In this document: positions 1 through 7,070 of the stretch, piece after piece
How positions within the stretch are numbered: the first letter of the stretch is position 1
Layout of the letters: each line of letters opens with the position of its first letter
DNA from: Xanthobacteraceae bacterium
GTDB lineage: Bacteria; Pseudomonadota; Alphaproteobacteria; Rhizobiales; Xanthobacteraceae
Direction of reading: 5' to 3'
Length of the DNA: 12,615 bases
Assembly (NCBI GenBank): GCA_030037105.1
Contig: JASHRY010000392.1
Coordinates: forward strand, 1-12,615
Notes under the pieces: generated by a model
What the model saw: the letters and a program-made list of their open reading frames with translations, nothing else
Told to the model about the DNA's origin: nothing
Databases searched by the model: none
Made by a program: the position numbers and the translations under genes

Positions 1-186
1 CAGACCTCAATCCGATCGAGCAGGTCTTCGCCAAGCTCAAGACCCTGCTCAGAAAAGCCGACGAGCGAACCGTCGAAACGACCTGGCGACGTATCGGAAC
101 CTTGCTCAACGCATTCCCTCCGCAGGAATGCGCAAACTACTTCCGAAACGCAGGATATGCTTCAGCCTAAGTGAAATGGACTCTAA
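1..186 (+). mobile_element. Right end of an IS630-like insertion sequence (partial)
   Basis: The transposase tail is followed directly by AGTGAAATGGACTCTA (170-185). This resembles the terminal inverted repeat expected just after the stop codon in IS630 elements, and a TA dinucleotide at 184-185 could be the target duplication. The left end is outside the window, so neither the inverted-repeat match nor the TA duplication can be confirmed. The exact boundary is a guess to within about 20 bp. Confidence 0.4.
3..170 (+). CDS. IS630-family transposase, C-terminal end (5' part outside the window)
   Basis: The open frame enters from the window edge and ends at TAA 168-170, giving 55 residues. It begins DLNPIEQVFAKLK, which is the block around the third catalytic acidic residue (the E of NPIE) of IS630/Tc1-type DDE transposases. 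It ends with the ECANYFRNAGYASA tail typical of rhizobial IS630 elements. The catalytic D residues and the N-terminal HTH would lie upstream, outside the window, so I cannot tell whether the whole transposase is intact. The enzyme would cut and join its own element at TA targets. The frame converges on parB and its stop is 45 bp from the parB stop. In many relatives a DNA polymerase III delta gene (holA) follows parB, so the IS may interrupt an older gene order. That last point is inference. Confidence 0.85.
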   Translation, partial: DLNPIEQVFAKLKTLLRKADERTVETTWRRIGTLLNAFPPQECANYFRNAGYASA

Positions 187-214
187 GTAACTGAAACAAT
201 GAAGGGAATGTCAG

Positions 215-1126
215 CTAACTCTGCCGCTCCAGCCGCCGCGTTACCTCGTCGAGCTGATCGAGGTTGCGATAATGGATGCTGAGAATGCCGCCCCTGCGGC
301 GCTCCTCGATGCTCACAGTGAGCCCGAGCGCGTCCGACAAGCGCTTTTCCAGCATCAGCGTGTCGGGGCTCTTGGCGGCCGATACGTGGAACGCGTGACC
401 GTTGCCGCGTTCTTTTCCGTTCTTGCGCGCGCGGGTGAGCGCCTCGACCTGGCGCACGTTGAGGCCGCGGGCGACGATCTCTTCCGCAAGCGCCTCGGCG
501 TCGGGCGCGCCGATCAGCATGCGGGCGTGCCCGGCGTCGAGCTTGCCGCTATGAATATGCGCCTTGACGGCGTCGGGAAGCTTGAGCAGGCGCAGCGTGT
601 TGGCGACGTAGCTGCGGCTCTTGCCGACGATCCGCGCGATCTCCTCCTGGCTGTTGCCGTGCTCCTCGATGAGCGCGCGATAGCCTTCCGCCTCTTCGAG
701 CGGATTGAGATCGGTGCGTTGCACGTTCTCGATGATCGCGAGCTGAAGCGCCTCGGCGTCGGTCGCTTCGACGACGACGACCGGAACCTCGTGCAGCCCG
801 GCGCGCTGCGCCGCGCGCCAGCGGCGTTCGCCGGCGACGATCTCATAACCGTCGGCGAGGCCGCGCACCGGTCGCACCACGATGGGCTGGATGACGCCGC
901 GCTCGCGCAGCGAGCCGGCAAGGTCGTCAAGCTCGGCGTCGGAAAAAACGCGCCGCGGATTGCGCGCGTTGGGCCGCAGCACATCGGTCGGCAGCCGCCG
1001 CTGCCCGCGCGGGCGCTCGTGCGATCCCTCGGCGCGCACGTCGCCGATCAACGCGGCAAGGCCGCGCCCCAGCCGCGACCGCGTCGCCTCCTCCGCCGTC
1101 GCGGTTTGCCCTAAGCTTTCAGTCAT
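215..1126 (-). CDS. parB: Chromosome partitioning protein ParB (Spo0J/Noc family)
   Basis: This is a 303-residue CTP-dependent DNA clamp that loads at parS, spreads along the origin region and stimulates ParA. Visible features: an N-terminal ParA-interaction motif LGRGLAALI (residues 19-27); the ParB/Srx CTP-binding domain with NPRR (about 56-59) and GERRWRA (99-105); the ENVQR.DLNP segment (133-142); a helix-turn-helix DNA-binding domain at about 155-200; and a C-terminal dimerisation domain ending DQLDEVTRRLERQS. The frame is open 46 codons further upstream, but the ATG at 1124-1126 is preceded by GGTGGAG at good spacing and gives the usual family length. It follows parA by 52 bp, presumably in one transcript. 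Two perfect parS sites lie upstream in the same cluster. No key motif is missing. Confidence 0.97.
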   Translation of the reverse strand: MTESLGQTATAEEATRSRLGRGLAALIGDVRAEGSHERPRGQRRLPTDVLRPNARNPRRVFSDAELDDLAGSLRERGVIQPIVVRPVRGLADGYEIVAGERRWRAAQRAGLHEVPVVVVEATDAEALQLAIIENVQRTDLNPLEEAEGYRALIEEHGNSQEEIARIVGKSRSYVANTLRLLKLPDAVKAHIHSGKLDAGHARMLIGAPDAEALAEEIVARGLNVRQVEALTRARKNGKERGNGHAFHVSAAKSPDTLMLEKRLSDALGLTVSIEERRRGGILSIHYRNLDQLDEVTRRLERQS

Positions 1127-1178
1127 GCGCGCTCCACCGGTCAGATCGCCATTGCAAAAAACACCCGCGCCGCCCGCA

Positions 1179-2063
1179 CTATCCGACGCATAATTCTTTT
1201 TCGCGCTGGATGACCTCGGTCGCGAGCCGCAGATACGCTTCGCTGCCACTGCATTTGAGATCATAAACGAGCACCGGCTTGCCGTAGGACGGCGCCTCCG
1301 ACACCCGCACGTTGCGCGGGATGACGGTATCGTAGACCTTGCGCCCCATGAACTCGCGCACGTCGGCGACCACCTGACCCGACAAATTGTTGCGCGAATC
1401 GTACATGGTCAGCACGACGCCGTGGATCGTAAGCTCCGGATTGAGCTGCGCGCGCACCGTGTCGACCGTCTTGAGCAGTTGCGACAAGCCTTCGAGCGCG
1501 AAGAACTCGCACTGCAGCGGCACGAGAAGGGCATGCGCCGCCGCCATGGCGTTGACCGTGAGCAGATTGAGAGACGGCGGGCAATCGACCAGGATGTAGG
1601 TGAAGTCGGTGCCATGCGGCGCCGGCTCGACGAGCGGCGCGAGCGCATGACGCAGACGGAACGCGCGGTCCTGCTCCTGGCCGACTTCAAGCTCGAGCCC
1701 GGCGAGATCGAGCGTCGAGGGCGCGAGATGAAGGCGCGGCACGGCGGTCGGGATGATCGCCTCGCGCAACGTCACTTCTGCGGTCATGACGTCATAGGTC
1801 GAATAACGGCGGCTGCGGCGATCGATGCCGAGGCCCGTCGAGGCATTGGCCTGCGGATCGAGATCGATGATCAAGACATCTTCGCCGATCGCCGCAAGCG
1901 CGGTGCCGAGGTTGATCGCCGTCGTGGTCTTGCCGACGCCGCCCTTCTGATTGGCGATGGCCAACACACGAGGCGGCCGCGCCGGTGCGGCCTGCGTTTC
2001 GTGATGCGGCGCGGAAGGTTCGGCCACGCAGAGAGAGAGCGCTGAGGATGACACGTCACTCAT
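1179..2063 (-). CDS. parA: Chromosome partitioning ATPase ParA (Soj/MinD family)
   Basis: This is a 294-residue deviant-Walker ATPase that binds nucleoid DNA non-specifically when ATP-bound and is driven off by ParB, which moves ParB-parS complexes. Visible features: deviant Walker A KGGVGKTT (residues 40-47) with the signature first lysine; the A' motif IIDLDPQANAST (66-76); Walker B ILVDCPPS (157-164); and the conserved PRNVRVSEAPS..KP stretch near 249-263. About 30 non-conserved residues precede the core. The start at 2063 gives family length and lies 37 bp beyond the rsmG stop; the frame is open to 2159 but that would overlap the end of rsmG. It sits in the minus-strand cluster with rsmG upstream and parB downstream, the usual alphaproteobacterial order. 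Confidence 0.97.
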   Translation of the reverse strand: MSDVSSSALSLCVAEPSAPHHETQAAPARPPRVLAIANQKGGVGKTTTAINLGTALAAIGEDVLIIDLDPQANASTGLGIDRRSRRYSTYDVMTAEVTLREAIIPTAVPRLHLAPSTLDLAGLELEVGQEQDRAFRLRHALAPLVEPAPHGTDFTYILVDCPPSLNLLTVNAMAAAHALLVPLQCEFFALEGLSQLLKTVDTVRAQLNPELTIHGVVLTMYDSRNNLSGQVVADVREFMGRKVYDTVIPRNVRVSEAPSYGKPVLVYDLKCSGSEAYLRLATEVIQREKELCVG

Positions 2064-2100
2064 CGCGGCCGATTCCGTTCCTCTCAAGGTTAAGACGGCG

Positions 2101-2766
2101 TTAATCGAATCCCTTTCCGGGCGCGGATCGAAACCTCGGTTCGAGGCCACGCACGACAACGATTCGAGCGTCCGGATCAGTCCGACTCAGTGCCAGACCG
2201 GCCCGAATCTTCCAACATTTAGCGGACTCGGTCAATTCGCCGGCAACATCTTGACCCTTGGGAAAGAGGCCGCGCGCCCCCTTTTTCAACAGCGGATAGG
2301 CCATGGCGAGGAGTTCGGGGAGCGGCGCGAGCGCGCGGGCAGTCACGACCTCGATGGGTTCCGGAGCGCTCCGGACGAAATCGTCGATCCTTGCGGCGTG
2401 GACGGTGGCCGACGCGCCGGTCGCCCGCACGGCCGCCCGCAGGAACGCGGCCTTTTTCGCGCTGCTGTCGACGAGGTGCACCCGCGCCCCGGCCGTCTCC
2501 GCGAGCGCGCAAGCAATCACCAGGCCGGGGAATCCGCCGCCGGAACCGAGATCGACCCATATGCGCGCCTGCGGCGCGAGCGCGAGAAGCTGCAGCGAAT
2601 CGGCCACGTGGCGGGTCCAAAGCTGCGATTCGGTGGAGGCCGCGATCAGATTGATCCGCCGCTGCCACGCCAGCAGCACGGCGACGAAGCGGTCGAGGCG
2701 GGCCAGTGTTTCACGTGAAACAGGCGTCAGCGCGAGCGCGCGGGCGCGGTCGGACGCCAGGTCCAT
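2101..2766 (-). CDS. rsmG: 16S rRNA (guanine-527-N7) methyltransferase RsmG (GidB)
   Basis: RsmG transfers a methyl group from S-adenosylmethionine to N7 of G527 of 16S rRNA; its loss gives low-level streptomycin resistance in several bacteria. The SAM-binding glycine motif VDLGSGGGFPGL is at residues 71-82, preceded by WTRHVADSLQL (50-60), and LFPKG appears later, all typical of the family. Start choice: the ATG at 2766 has AGAAGGG just upstream and gives 221 residues, close to the usual length. An in-frame ATG at 2841 overlaps the mnmG stop as ATGA and would add 25 poorly conserved, arginine-rich residues; it has no clear ribosome binding site but would couple translation to mnmG. Codons for VSRET (16-20) form a perfect parS site, so this stretch is under two constraints. 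Confidence 0.95.
   Translation of the reverse strand: MDLASDRARALALTPVSRETLARLDRFVAVLLAWQRRINLIAASTESQLWTRHVADSLQLLALAPQARIWVDLGSGGGFPGLVIACALAETAGARVHLVDSSAKKAAFLRAAVRATGASATVHAARIDDFVRSAPEPIEVVTARALAPLPELLAMAYPLLKKGARGLFPKGQDVAGELTESAKCWKIRAGLALSRTDPDARIVVVRGLEPRFRSAPGKGFD
2707..2722. promoter_or_regulatory. parS: parS centromere site 1 (inside rsmG)
   Basis: TGTTTCACGTGAAACA is a perfect 16-bp palindrome identical to the consensus parS site bound by chromosomal ParB proteins. It lies within the 5' part of rsmG and encodes PVSRETL in the gene's frame. It is 644 bp from the start of parA and about 1.6 kb from parB. Confidence 0.96.
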
Positions 2767-2837
2767 CGACCCTTCTGCGGATGCCCGGAAGACCGAGCGG
2801 CCGGCGCCCTGCCCGCGACGCCGGCGCCGATCCGCGA

Positions 2838-4709
2838 TCATGCGGCGCCGCGGCTCGACTTGCGGCCGTGCCGGTGCAGATGCGCCGCCAGCAGCGTCAA
2901 CGCCGCCGGCGTGATGCCGTCGATGCGGCCGGCCTGCCCGATCGTGCGCGGCCGATGGATTTGCAGCTTGTGGCGCACCTCGTTGGATAGTCCAGGCAGC
3001 GCCGCATAGTCGATTTCGTCGGGCAGGAGGAGGCTTTCGTCCCGGCGATAGGAGTCCACGTCCGCCGTCTGGCGCGTGAGATAGACCGCATATTTCGCGT
3101 CGATCTCGATTTGCTCGGCGATTTTCCGGTCGAGGTCGCCGAAGCGCGGCCAGATGCGGGCAAGATCGCCGACGCCGATATCCGGATAGGACAAAAGCTC
3201 GAAGGCGGAGCGGCGATGGCCGTCCTTGCGCAGCGCCAGGCCGTGCTGCGCGGCCTCGCTCGGCGTCAGCGTCAGCGCCTGCGCCATCGCCCGCGCCGCG
3301 TCGAGCGCGGCCATCTTGGCCCGGTGCGCCTGCGCGCGCTCAGGACCGATGCAGCCAAGCGCCATGCCCTTGTCGGTGAGCCGCTGGTCGGCGTTGTCGG
3401 CCCGCAGCGTCAGGCGGTACTCAGCGCGTGAGGTGAACATGCGGTAGGGCTCGGTGACGCCGCGCGTGACCAGATCGTCGATCATGACGCCGAGATAGCC
3501 TTCGGCGCGGTCGAACAGGATCGGCGCACCGCCGCGCGCCCGCGCGGCGGCATTGAGGCCGGCGACGAGACCCTGAGCGGCGGCCTCCTCGTATCCGGTC
3601 GTGCCGTTGATCTGGCCGGCGAGGAAGAGGCTGGGACGGCGCTTGGCTTCCAGGGACGGATGCAGTTCGCGCGGATCCACGTGGTCGTATTCGATCGCAT
3701 AGCCCGGCCGCAGGACGTGCGCGCGCTCAAGCCCGGGAATGGAGGCGACGAGCGCGCGCTGCACGTCTTCCGGCAGCGACGTCGAGATGCCGTTCGGATA
3801 AACGGTGGTGTCGTCGAGGCCTTCCGGCTCGAGAAATATCTGATGTCCGTCGCGTTCGCCGAAGCGCACGATCTTGTCCTCGATCGAAGGGCAGTAGCGC
3901 GGCCCGCGGCTCTTGATCTGTCCCGAATACATAGGCGAGCGGTGGACATTGGCGCGGATGATGGCGTGCGTCGCCGCGGTGGTGCGCGTGATCGCGCATT
4001 CCACCTGCGGATTGGCGATGCGCTCGGTGAGCGCGGAGAACGGTTCCGGCGGCTCGTCGCCGGGCTGCCGCTCGAGCGCCGCCCAGTCGATCGTGGTGCC
4101 GTCAAGCCGCGGCGGCGTGCCGGTCTTGAGGCGCCCGAGCGCGAACCCCGCGCGTTCCAGCGTGAGCGAAAGGCCGATGGCCGGCGCCTCGCCGACGCGG
4201 CCGGCCGGAACCTGCCGCTCGCCGATATGGATCAGGCCGCGCAGGAACGTCCCGGTCGTCAGCACGACGGCGCCGGCACCGAACACGCGGCCGTCCGCCA
4301 GCCGCGCACCGGTGACGCGCGCATCGCCGAGGAGGTCGTCGACTTCGCCCTCGATCACCGTCAAATTCGCCGTCGCCCGGATCGCCTCCTGCATCGCCGC
4401 GGCGTAGAGCTTGCGATCAGCCTGGGCACGCGGACCGCGCACCGCCGGGCCCTTGCGGCGGTTGAGCACGCGGAACTGGATGCCGCCCGCGTCCGCCACG
4501 CGGCCCATGAGGCCGTCGAGGGCGTCGATCTCGCGCACCAGATGGCCCTTGCCGAGGCCGCCAATCGAAGGATTGCAGGACATGGCGCCGATGGTGGCGA
4601 AACGGTGCGTGACCAATGCCGCCCGCGCGCCCATGCGCGCGGCCGCGGCCGCGGCCTCGCAGCCGGCGTGACCGCCGCCGACGACAATCACATCGAAGCG
4701 GGCCTCCAT
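2838..4709 (-). CDS. mnmG: tRNA uridine-5-carboxymethylaminomethyl(34) synthesis enzyme MnmG (GidA)
   Basis: MnmG is the FAD/NADH-dependent partner of MnmE. The complex adds an aminomethyl or carboxymethylaminomethyl group to C5 of wobble U34 in several tRNAs. The 623-residue protein has the dinucleotide-binding motif [12 protein letters not shown] (9-20), [14 protein letters not shown] (44-57) containing the conserved Cys45, [11 protein letters not shown] (269-279) with the second conserved Cys273, [13 protein letters not shown] (342-354) and [16 protein letters not shown] (365-380), all as in the family. Length is normal. A GTG at 4712 directly precedes the ATG at 4709; the GGAG seven bases upstream favours the ATG. 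Its TGA overlaps a possible ATG of rsmG. It lies 136 bp downstream of mnmE, and that spacer carries a parS site. Confidence 0.97.
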   Translation of the reverse strand: MEARFDVIVVGGGHAGCEAAAAAARMGARAALVTHRFATIGAMSCNPSIGGLGKGHLVREIDALDGLMGRVADAGGIQFRVLNRRKGPAVRGPRAQADRKLYAAAMQEAIRATANLTVIEGEVDDLLGDARVTGARLADGRVFGAGAVVLTTGTFLRGLIHIGERQVPAGRVGEAPAIGLSLTLERAGFALGRLKTGTPPRLDGTTIDWAALERQPGDEPPEPFSALTERIANPQVECAITRTTAATHAIIRANVHRSPMYSGQIKSRGPRYCPSIEDKIVRFGERDGHQIFLEPEGLDDTTVYPNGISTSLPEDVQRALVASIPGLERAHVLRPGYAIEYDHVDPRELHPSLEAKRRPSLFLAGQINGTTGYEEAAAQGLVAGLNAAARARGGAPILFDRAEGYLGVMIDDLVTRGVTEPYRMFTSRAEYRLTLRADNADQRLTDKGMALGCIGPERAQAHRAKMAALDAARAMAQALTLTPSEAAQHGLALRKDGHRRSAFELLSYPDIGVGDLARIWPRFGDLDRKIAEQIEIDAKYAVYLTRQTADVDSYRRDESLLLPDEIDYAALPGLSNEVRHKLQIHRPRTIGQAGRIDGITPAALTLLAAHLHRHGRKSSRGAA

Positions 4710-4771
4710 CACTTGTCTCCGAAAGGGCGATCTTTAGCCAACGCCTTCTACACGGTCAAAATCGGGAGGCT

Positions 4772-4787
4772 TGTTTCACGTGAAACA
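4772..4787. promoter_or_regulatory. parS: parS centromere site 2 (mnmE-mnmG spacer)
   Basis: This is a second perfect TGTTTCACGTGAAACA palindrome, identical to site 1 and 2065 bp from it. It lies in the 139-bp non-coding spacer between the mnmE stop and the mnmG start, about 60 bp upstream of mnmG. ParB bound here could also influence mnmG transcription, but that is inference. Confidence 0.96.
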
Positions 4788-4808
4788 TAGGTCCGGTCCA
4801 GGTGATCG

Positions 4809-4830
4809 TTAACCTTTCATTTACAATGAA
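4809..4830. promoter_or_regulatory. AT-rich stretch with a TTAA-N7-TTTA CtrA-like motif and a small hairpin
   Basis: The remainder of the mnmE-mnmG spacer is much more AT-rich than its surroundings. TTAA (4809-4812), seven bases, then TTTA (4820-4823) differs by one base from the alphaproteobacterial CtrA consensus TTAA-N7-TTAA. TTCATT (4816-4821) and AATGAA (4825-4830) could pair around a three-base loop. There is no GC-rich stem with a T tract, so I do not call a terminator. Function is not established; an mnmG promoter or operator is one possibility. Confidence 0.25.
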
Positions 4831-4848
4831 CCATTTTGCCTTCATCGA

Positions 4849-6216
4849 TCATTTACCGATGCAGAAATCGCGGAAAATAACGTCGAGGATATCTTCGACA
4901 TCCACCCGGCCGGTGAGCCGGCCAAGCGCGGTCGCGGCCGCGCGCAGGTCCTCGGCGATCAGCTCTTCCTGCCCGGATTCGCCTTCAGACAGGGCGCGAT
5001 CGAGGGCGGACACGGTTTCCTCAAGCGCCCGGCGATGCCGCGCCCGCGTCACGATCGCCGACTCCGTCGCCGAAAAATAATCGCGGGCGTAAGTCGCGAG
5101 CACCGCCACGAGGGCGTCCATTCCCGTCCCATCGGCGGCGGAAATCGCGAACGTGACGGGATCATTGTCGGATCGCGATTCACTTCTTATACACAGCTTA
5201 TCCACAACCAGATCGAGCTTATTGTTTATTTCCCAAATATCTGATTCAGCGATGTTTTTATCGATTTCACCGCGATCTCCGCCAACGGCCGATGCGTCAA
5301 TGACCCAGAGAACGAGATCCGCCGCAGCGGCGCGCTCGCGCGCCCGCCGCACGCCTTCCTGCTCCACCGGATCAGCGCTGTCGCGGATGCCTGCAGTATC
5401 GAGCAGCGTCACCGGATAGCCGTCGAGGTCGAGATGCACCTCGATGACGTCGCGCGTGGTGCCGGCATGGGGCGACACGATCGCGGCCTCGCGCCGCGCC
5501 AGCCGATTGAGCAGCGTCGATTTCCCGGCATTGGGCGGGCCGGCGATGGCAACGACGAGGCCGTCGCGCAGACGCTCGCCGCGGCCGCTGCCGGCCAATG
5601 CGGCGGCGACCTCCGCGCGCAATCGCCGCGCGGCGTGAAGCGCCGGGTTGACGAGGTCCTCGGGCACGTCGGCCTCGTCGGCAAAATCGATCCGCGCCTC
5701 GACCAACGCCAGCGCTTCGATGATCTGCTGCCGCCACGCTTCGGCGCGGTCGCCGATCAATCCCTTGAGCTGGCGGAACGCCTGCCGGCGCTGCGCCGGC
5801 GTCTCCGCCGCAATCAGGTCGGCGAGGCCCTCCACTGCCGTGAGATCGAGCCGGCCGTTCGCGAAAGCGCGGCGCGTGAACTCGCCGGCCTCCGCAGGAC
5901 GGCAGCCCTCGATGCGCCCCAGCGCGTCGAGCACGCCGGCGATGACCGCATGGCCGCCGTGAAGCTGCAATTCGGCCATGTCCTCGCCGGTCTCACTGCG
6001 CGGACCCGGAAACCAGAGCGCAAGCCCCTCGTCGATCATTTCGCCGCTCGCCGGATCGCGCACCCGGGCGAGCGCCGCTTGCCGCGGCTGCGGCACGCGG
6101 CCGATCAGCTTCTCGAGCGCGATGCGCGCGCTCGGGCCGCAGATGCGCACCACCGCAATCGCCGCCGGCGGCCGGCCCGAGGACAGCGCGAAGATGGTCT
6201 CCCGTCGAGGCGTCAT
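4849..6216 (-). CDS. mnmE: tRNA modification GTPase MnmE (TrmE)
   Basis: This is a 455-residue GTPase that acts with MnmG to modify U34 of tRNA. The N-terminal tetrahydrofolate-binding domain (about 1-118) is followed by the helical domain, into which the G domain is inserted. G-domain motifs: G1 GPPNAGKST (226-234), G2 GTTRDV (252-257), G3 DTAG (273-276), G4 NKLD (332-335). The C-terminal FCIGK carries the conserved Cys452. Length is normal. The region between G3 and G5 (residues about 312-352) is poor in alanine and arginine and rich in D, N, I, K and S. Its DNA is strikingly AT-rich and holds two DnaA boxes. It is the first gene of the minus-strand cluster and is divergent from a vapBC-like pair. 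A weak ribosome binding site precedes the ATG. Confidence 0.97.
   Translation of the reverse strand: MTPRRETIFALSSGRPPAAIAVVRICGPSARIALEKLIGRVPQPRQAALARVRDPASGEMIDEGLALWFPGPRSETGEDMAELQLHGGHAVIAGVLDALGRIEGCRPAEAGEFTRRAFANGRLDLTAVEGLADLIAAETPAQRRQAFRQLKGLIGDRAEAWRQQIIEALALVEARIDFADEADVPEDLVNPALHAARRLRAEVAAALAGSGRGERLRDGLVVAIAGPPNAGKSTLLNRLARREAAIVSPHAGTTRDVIEVHLDLDGYPVTLLDTAGIRDSADPVEQEGVRRARERAAAADLVLWVIDASAVGGDRGEIDKNIAESDIWEINNKLDLVVDKLCIRSESRSDNDPVTFAISAADGTGMDALVAVLATYARDYFSATESAIVTRARHRRALEETVSALDRALSEGESGQEELIAEDLRAAATALGRLTGRVDVEDILDVIFRDFCIGK
5161..5270. other. AT-rich island inside mnmE, adjoining the DnaA boxes
   Basis: By direct count 41 of these 110 bases are G or C (37%), and 5221-5260 has 11 of 40 (28%); flanking parts of mnmE look well above 60%. 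The most AT-rich part lies immediately beside the second DnaA box. Box pair plus AT-rich tract is the arrangement of a DNA unwinding element. An alternative is simply a fast-evolving, low-constraint loop of the G domain with unusual codon use. Confidence 0.5.
5187..5206 (+). promoter_or_regulatory. Two tandem perfect DnaA boxes (TTATACACA, TTATCCACA)
   Basis: TTATACACA (5187-5195) and TTATCCACA (5198-5206) both match the strong DnaA-box consensus TTATNCACA exactly. They point the same way and start 11 bp apart, about one helical turn. On the minus strand they form codons for residues 337-344 of MnmE (VVDKLCIR). GATTC, a CcrM methylation site (GANTC), occurs close by at 5177-5181 and 5243-5247. 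Binding by DnaA is inferred from sequence only. Confidence 0.6.
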
Positions 6217-6298
6217 TGCCGACGCATGTAGCCCGAATTCAGCTTACGCTCCATCCGCACTCCCATTGCCCGCGGGCCGGTATTTAAAGTCACTTGTC

Positions 6299-6310
6299 TT
6301 GCGCAATTGC
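6299..6310. promoter_or_regulatory. Overlapping palindromes upstream of the vapBC-like pair (possible operator)
   Basis: TTGCGCAA (6299-6306) and GCAATTGC (6303-6310) are overlapping perfect palindromes 24 bp upstream of the antitoxin ATG, in the 117-bp divergent spacer with mnmE. Ribbon-helix-helix antitoxins usually repress their own operon by binding short palindromes in this position. No strong -35/-10 pair is visible. The assignment is inference. Confidence 0.3.
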
Positions 6311-6333
6311 CAATCGCGTCATACAACGGCCGC

Positions 6334-6588
6334 ATGAAAACTCTTACCGTCCGGCTTCCCGACGCGCTGATCAGCCAAATCGAGGTTGAATCGCGCCGGC
6401 GCAGGCGTTCGAAGTCCGACATTGTCAGGGAGCGCCTGGCGAACGCGGCCGCTTCGCCGCGGCAGCGGCCCGCGACGCTCGATGCGATCGCCGACCTCAT
6501 CGGTGCCGTCAAAGGATTGCCTGCCGATCTGGGCGCCAACAAGAAAAAATATCTGCGAGCCGGCTATGGCCGCAAACGTCCTCGTTGA
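6334..6588 (+). CDS. Ribbon-helix-helix antitoxin (CopG/VapB-like)
   Basis: This small basic protein of 84 residues opens KTLTVRLPDALISQIE followed by RRRRSKSDIVRERL, the strand-helix-helix pattern of CopG/Arc-type DNA-binding antitoxins (residues about 2-35). The C-terminal half (ATLDAIADLIGAVKGLP) would be the toxin-binding tail. It would neutralise the PIN toxin encoded by the overlapping next gene and repress the operon. The ATG at 6334 puts the RHH strand at the N-terminus, as in the family; the frame is open to a TTG at 6307 but the extra residues do not fit. No clear ribosome binding site is visible, so a leaderless message is possible. It is divergent from mnmE. Confidence 0.8.
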   Translation: MKTLTVRLPDALISQIEVESRRRRRSKSDIVRERLANAAASPRQRPATLDAIADLIGAVKGLPADLGANKKKYLRAGYGRKRPR

Positions 6589-6976
6589 CACGGGGTTTTT
6601 GATCGCGCTCGTGAGCGAGAGAGATGCCGGTCATCGATGGGCGATCGTCCAGTCGCAGCGCCTGCCGCCGCCCTGGAAGACATGCGAGGCGGTGCTGTCC
6701 GAAACGTTCTATCTCCTTGGCGCGACGGGCGGCCCCGTGCTCGCCGCGCTGCTGCAACGGCGCGCCGTCGTTGGCGCCTTCAATTTTGCCGCGGACGTCG
6801 ATGAGGTGCTCAAGCTCATGACGAAATATGCGGACGTCCCCATGAGCCTTGCCGATGCCTGTCTCGTCCGCATGACCGAAATACTGGCGGACCCCGTCTT
6901 GCTCACGCTCGATGCTGACTTCCGCATCTATCGGCGGCACGGACGGCGGATCATCCCTTGCGCCCTACCGGACTGA
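6566..6976 (+). CDS. PIN-domain ribonuclease toxin (VapC-like)
   Basis: This 136-residue protein has a PIN-domain layout: [12 protein letters not shown] with the first metal-binding Asp8, [12 protein letters not shown] with Glu46, [10 protein letters not shown] with Asp97, and [12 protein letters not shown] with Asp116/Asp118 near the C-terminus. Such toxins cut RNA (often tRNA or rRNA) using a Mg2+-binding acidic cluster. The ATG at 6566 overlaps the antitoxin by 23 bp, the usual translational coupling of VapBC pairs. The frame stays open back to 6386, but that stretch is only the other frame of the antitoxin. All acidic positions are present, so the toxin looks functional. The RNA target cannot be read from sequence. 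Confidence 0.85.
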   Translation: MAANVLVDTGFLIALVSERDAGHRWAIVQSQRLPPPWKTCEAVLSETFYLLGATGGPVLAALLQRRAVVGAFNFAADVDEVLKLMTKYADVPMSLADACLVRMTEILADPVLLTLDADFRIYRRHGRRIIPCALPD

Positions 6977-7070
6977 ACGGACGCGCGCGAAGACGCCGCA
7001 TTCCGCATCCATTTGCCGGCAAACTCGTTATCCTTCACAGTTCCACACGACCCATGCGAAGCTCCTGCTC

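Noticed and set aside
3660..4790. Plus-strand open frame of 376 codons opposite mnmG
   Set aside because: Antisense shadow of mnmG caused by high GC; no domain, no ribosome binding site.
4816..4830. Hairpin behind mnmE as an intrinsic terminator
   Set aside because: The stem is six AT-rich pairs with no following U tract, too weak for a terminator.
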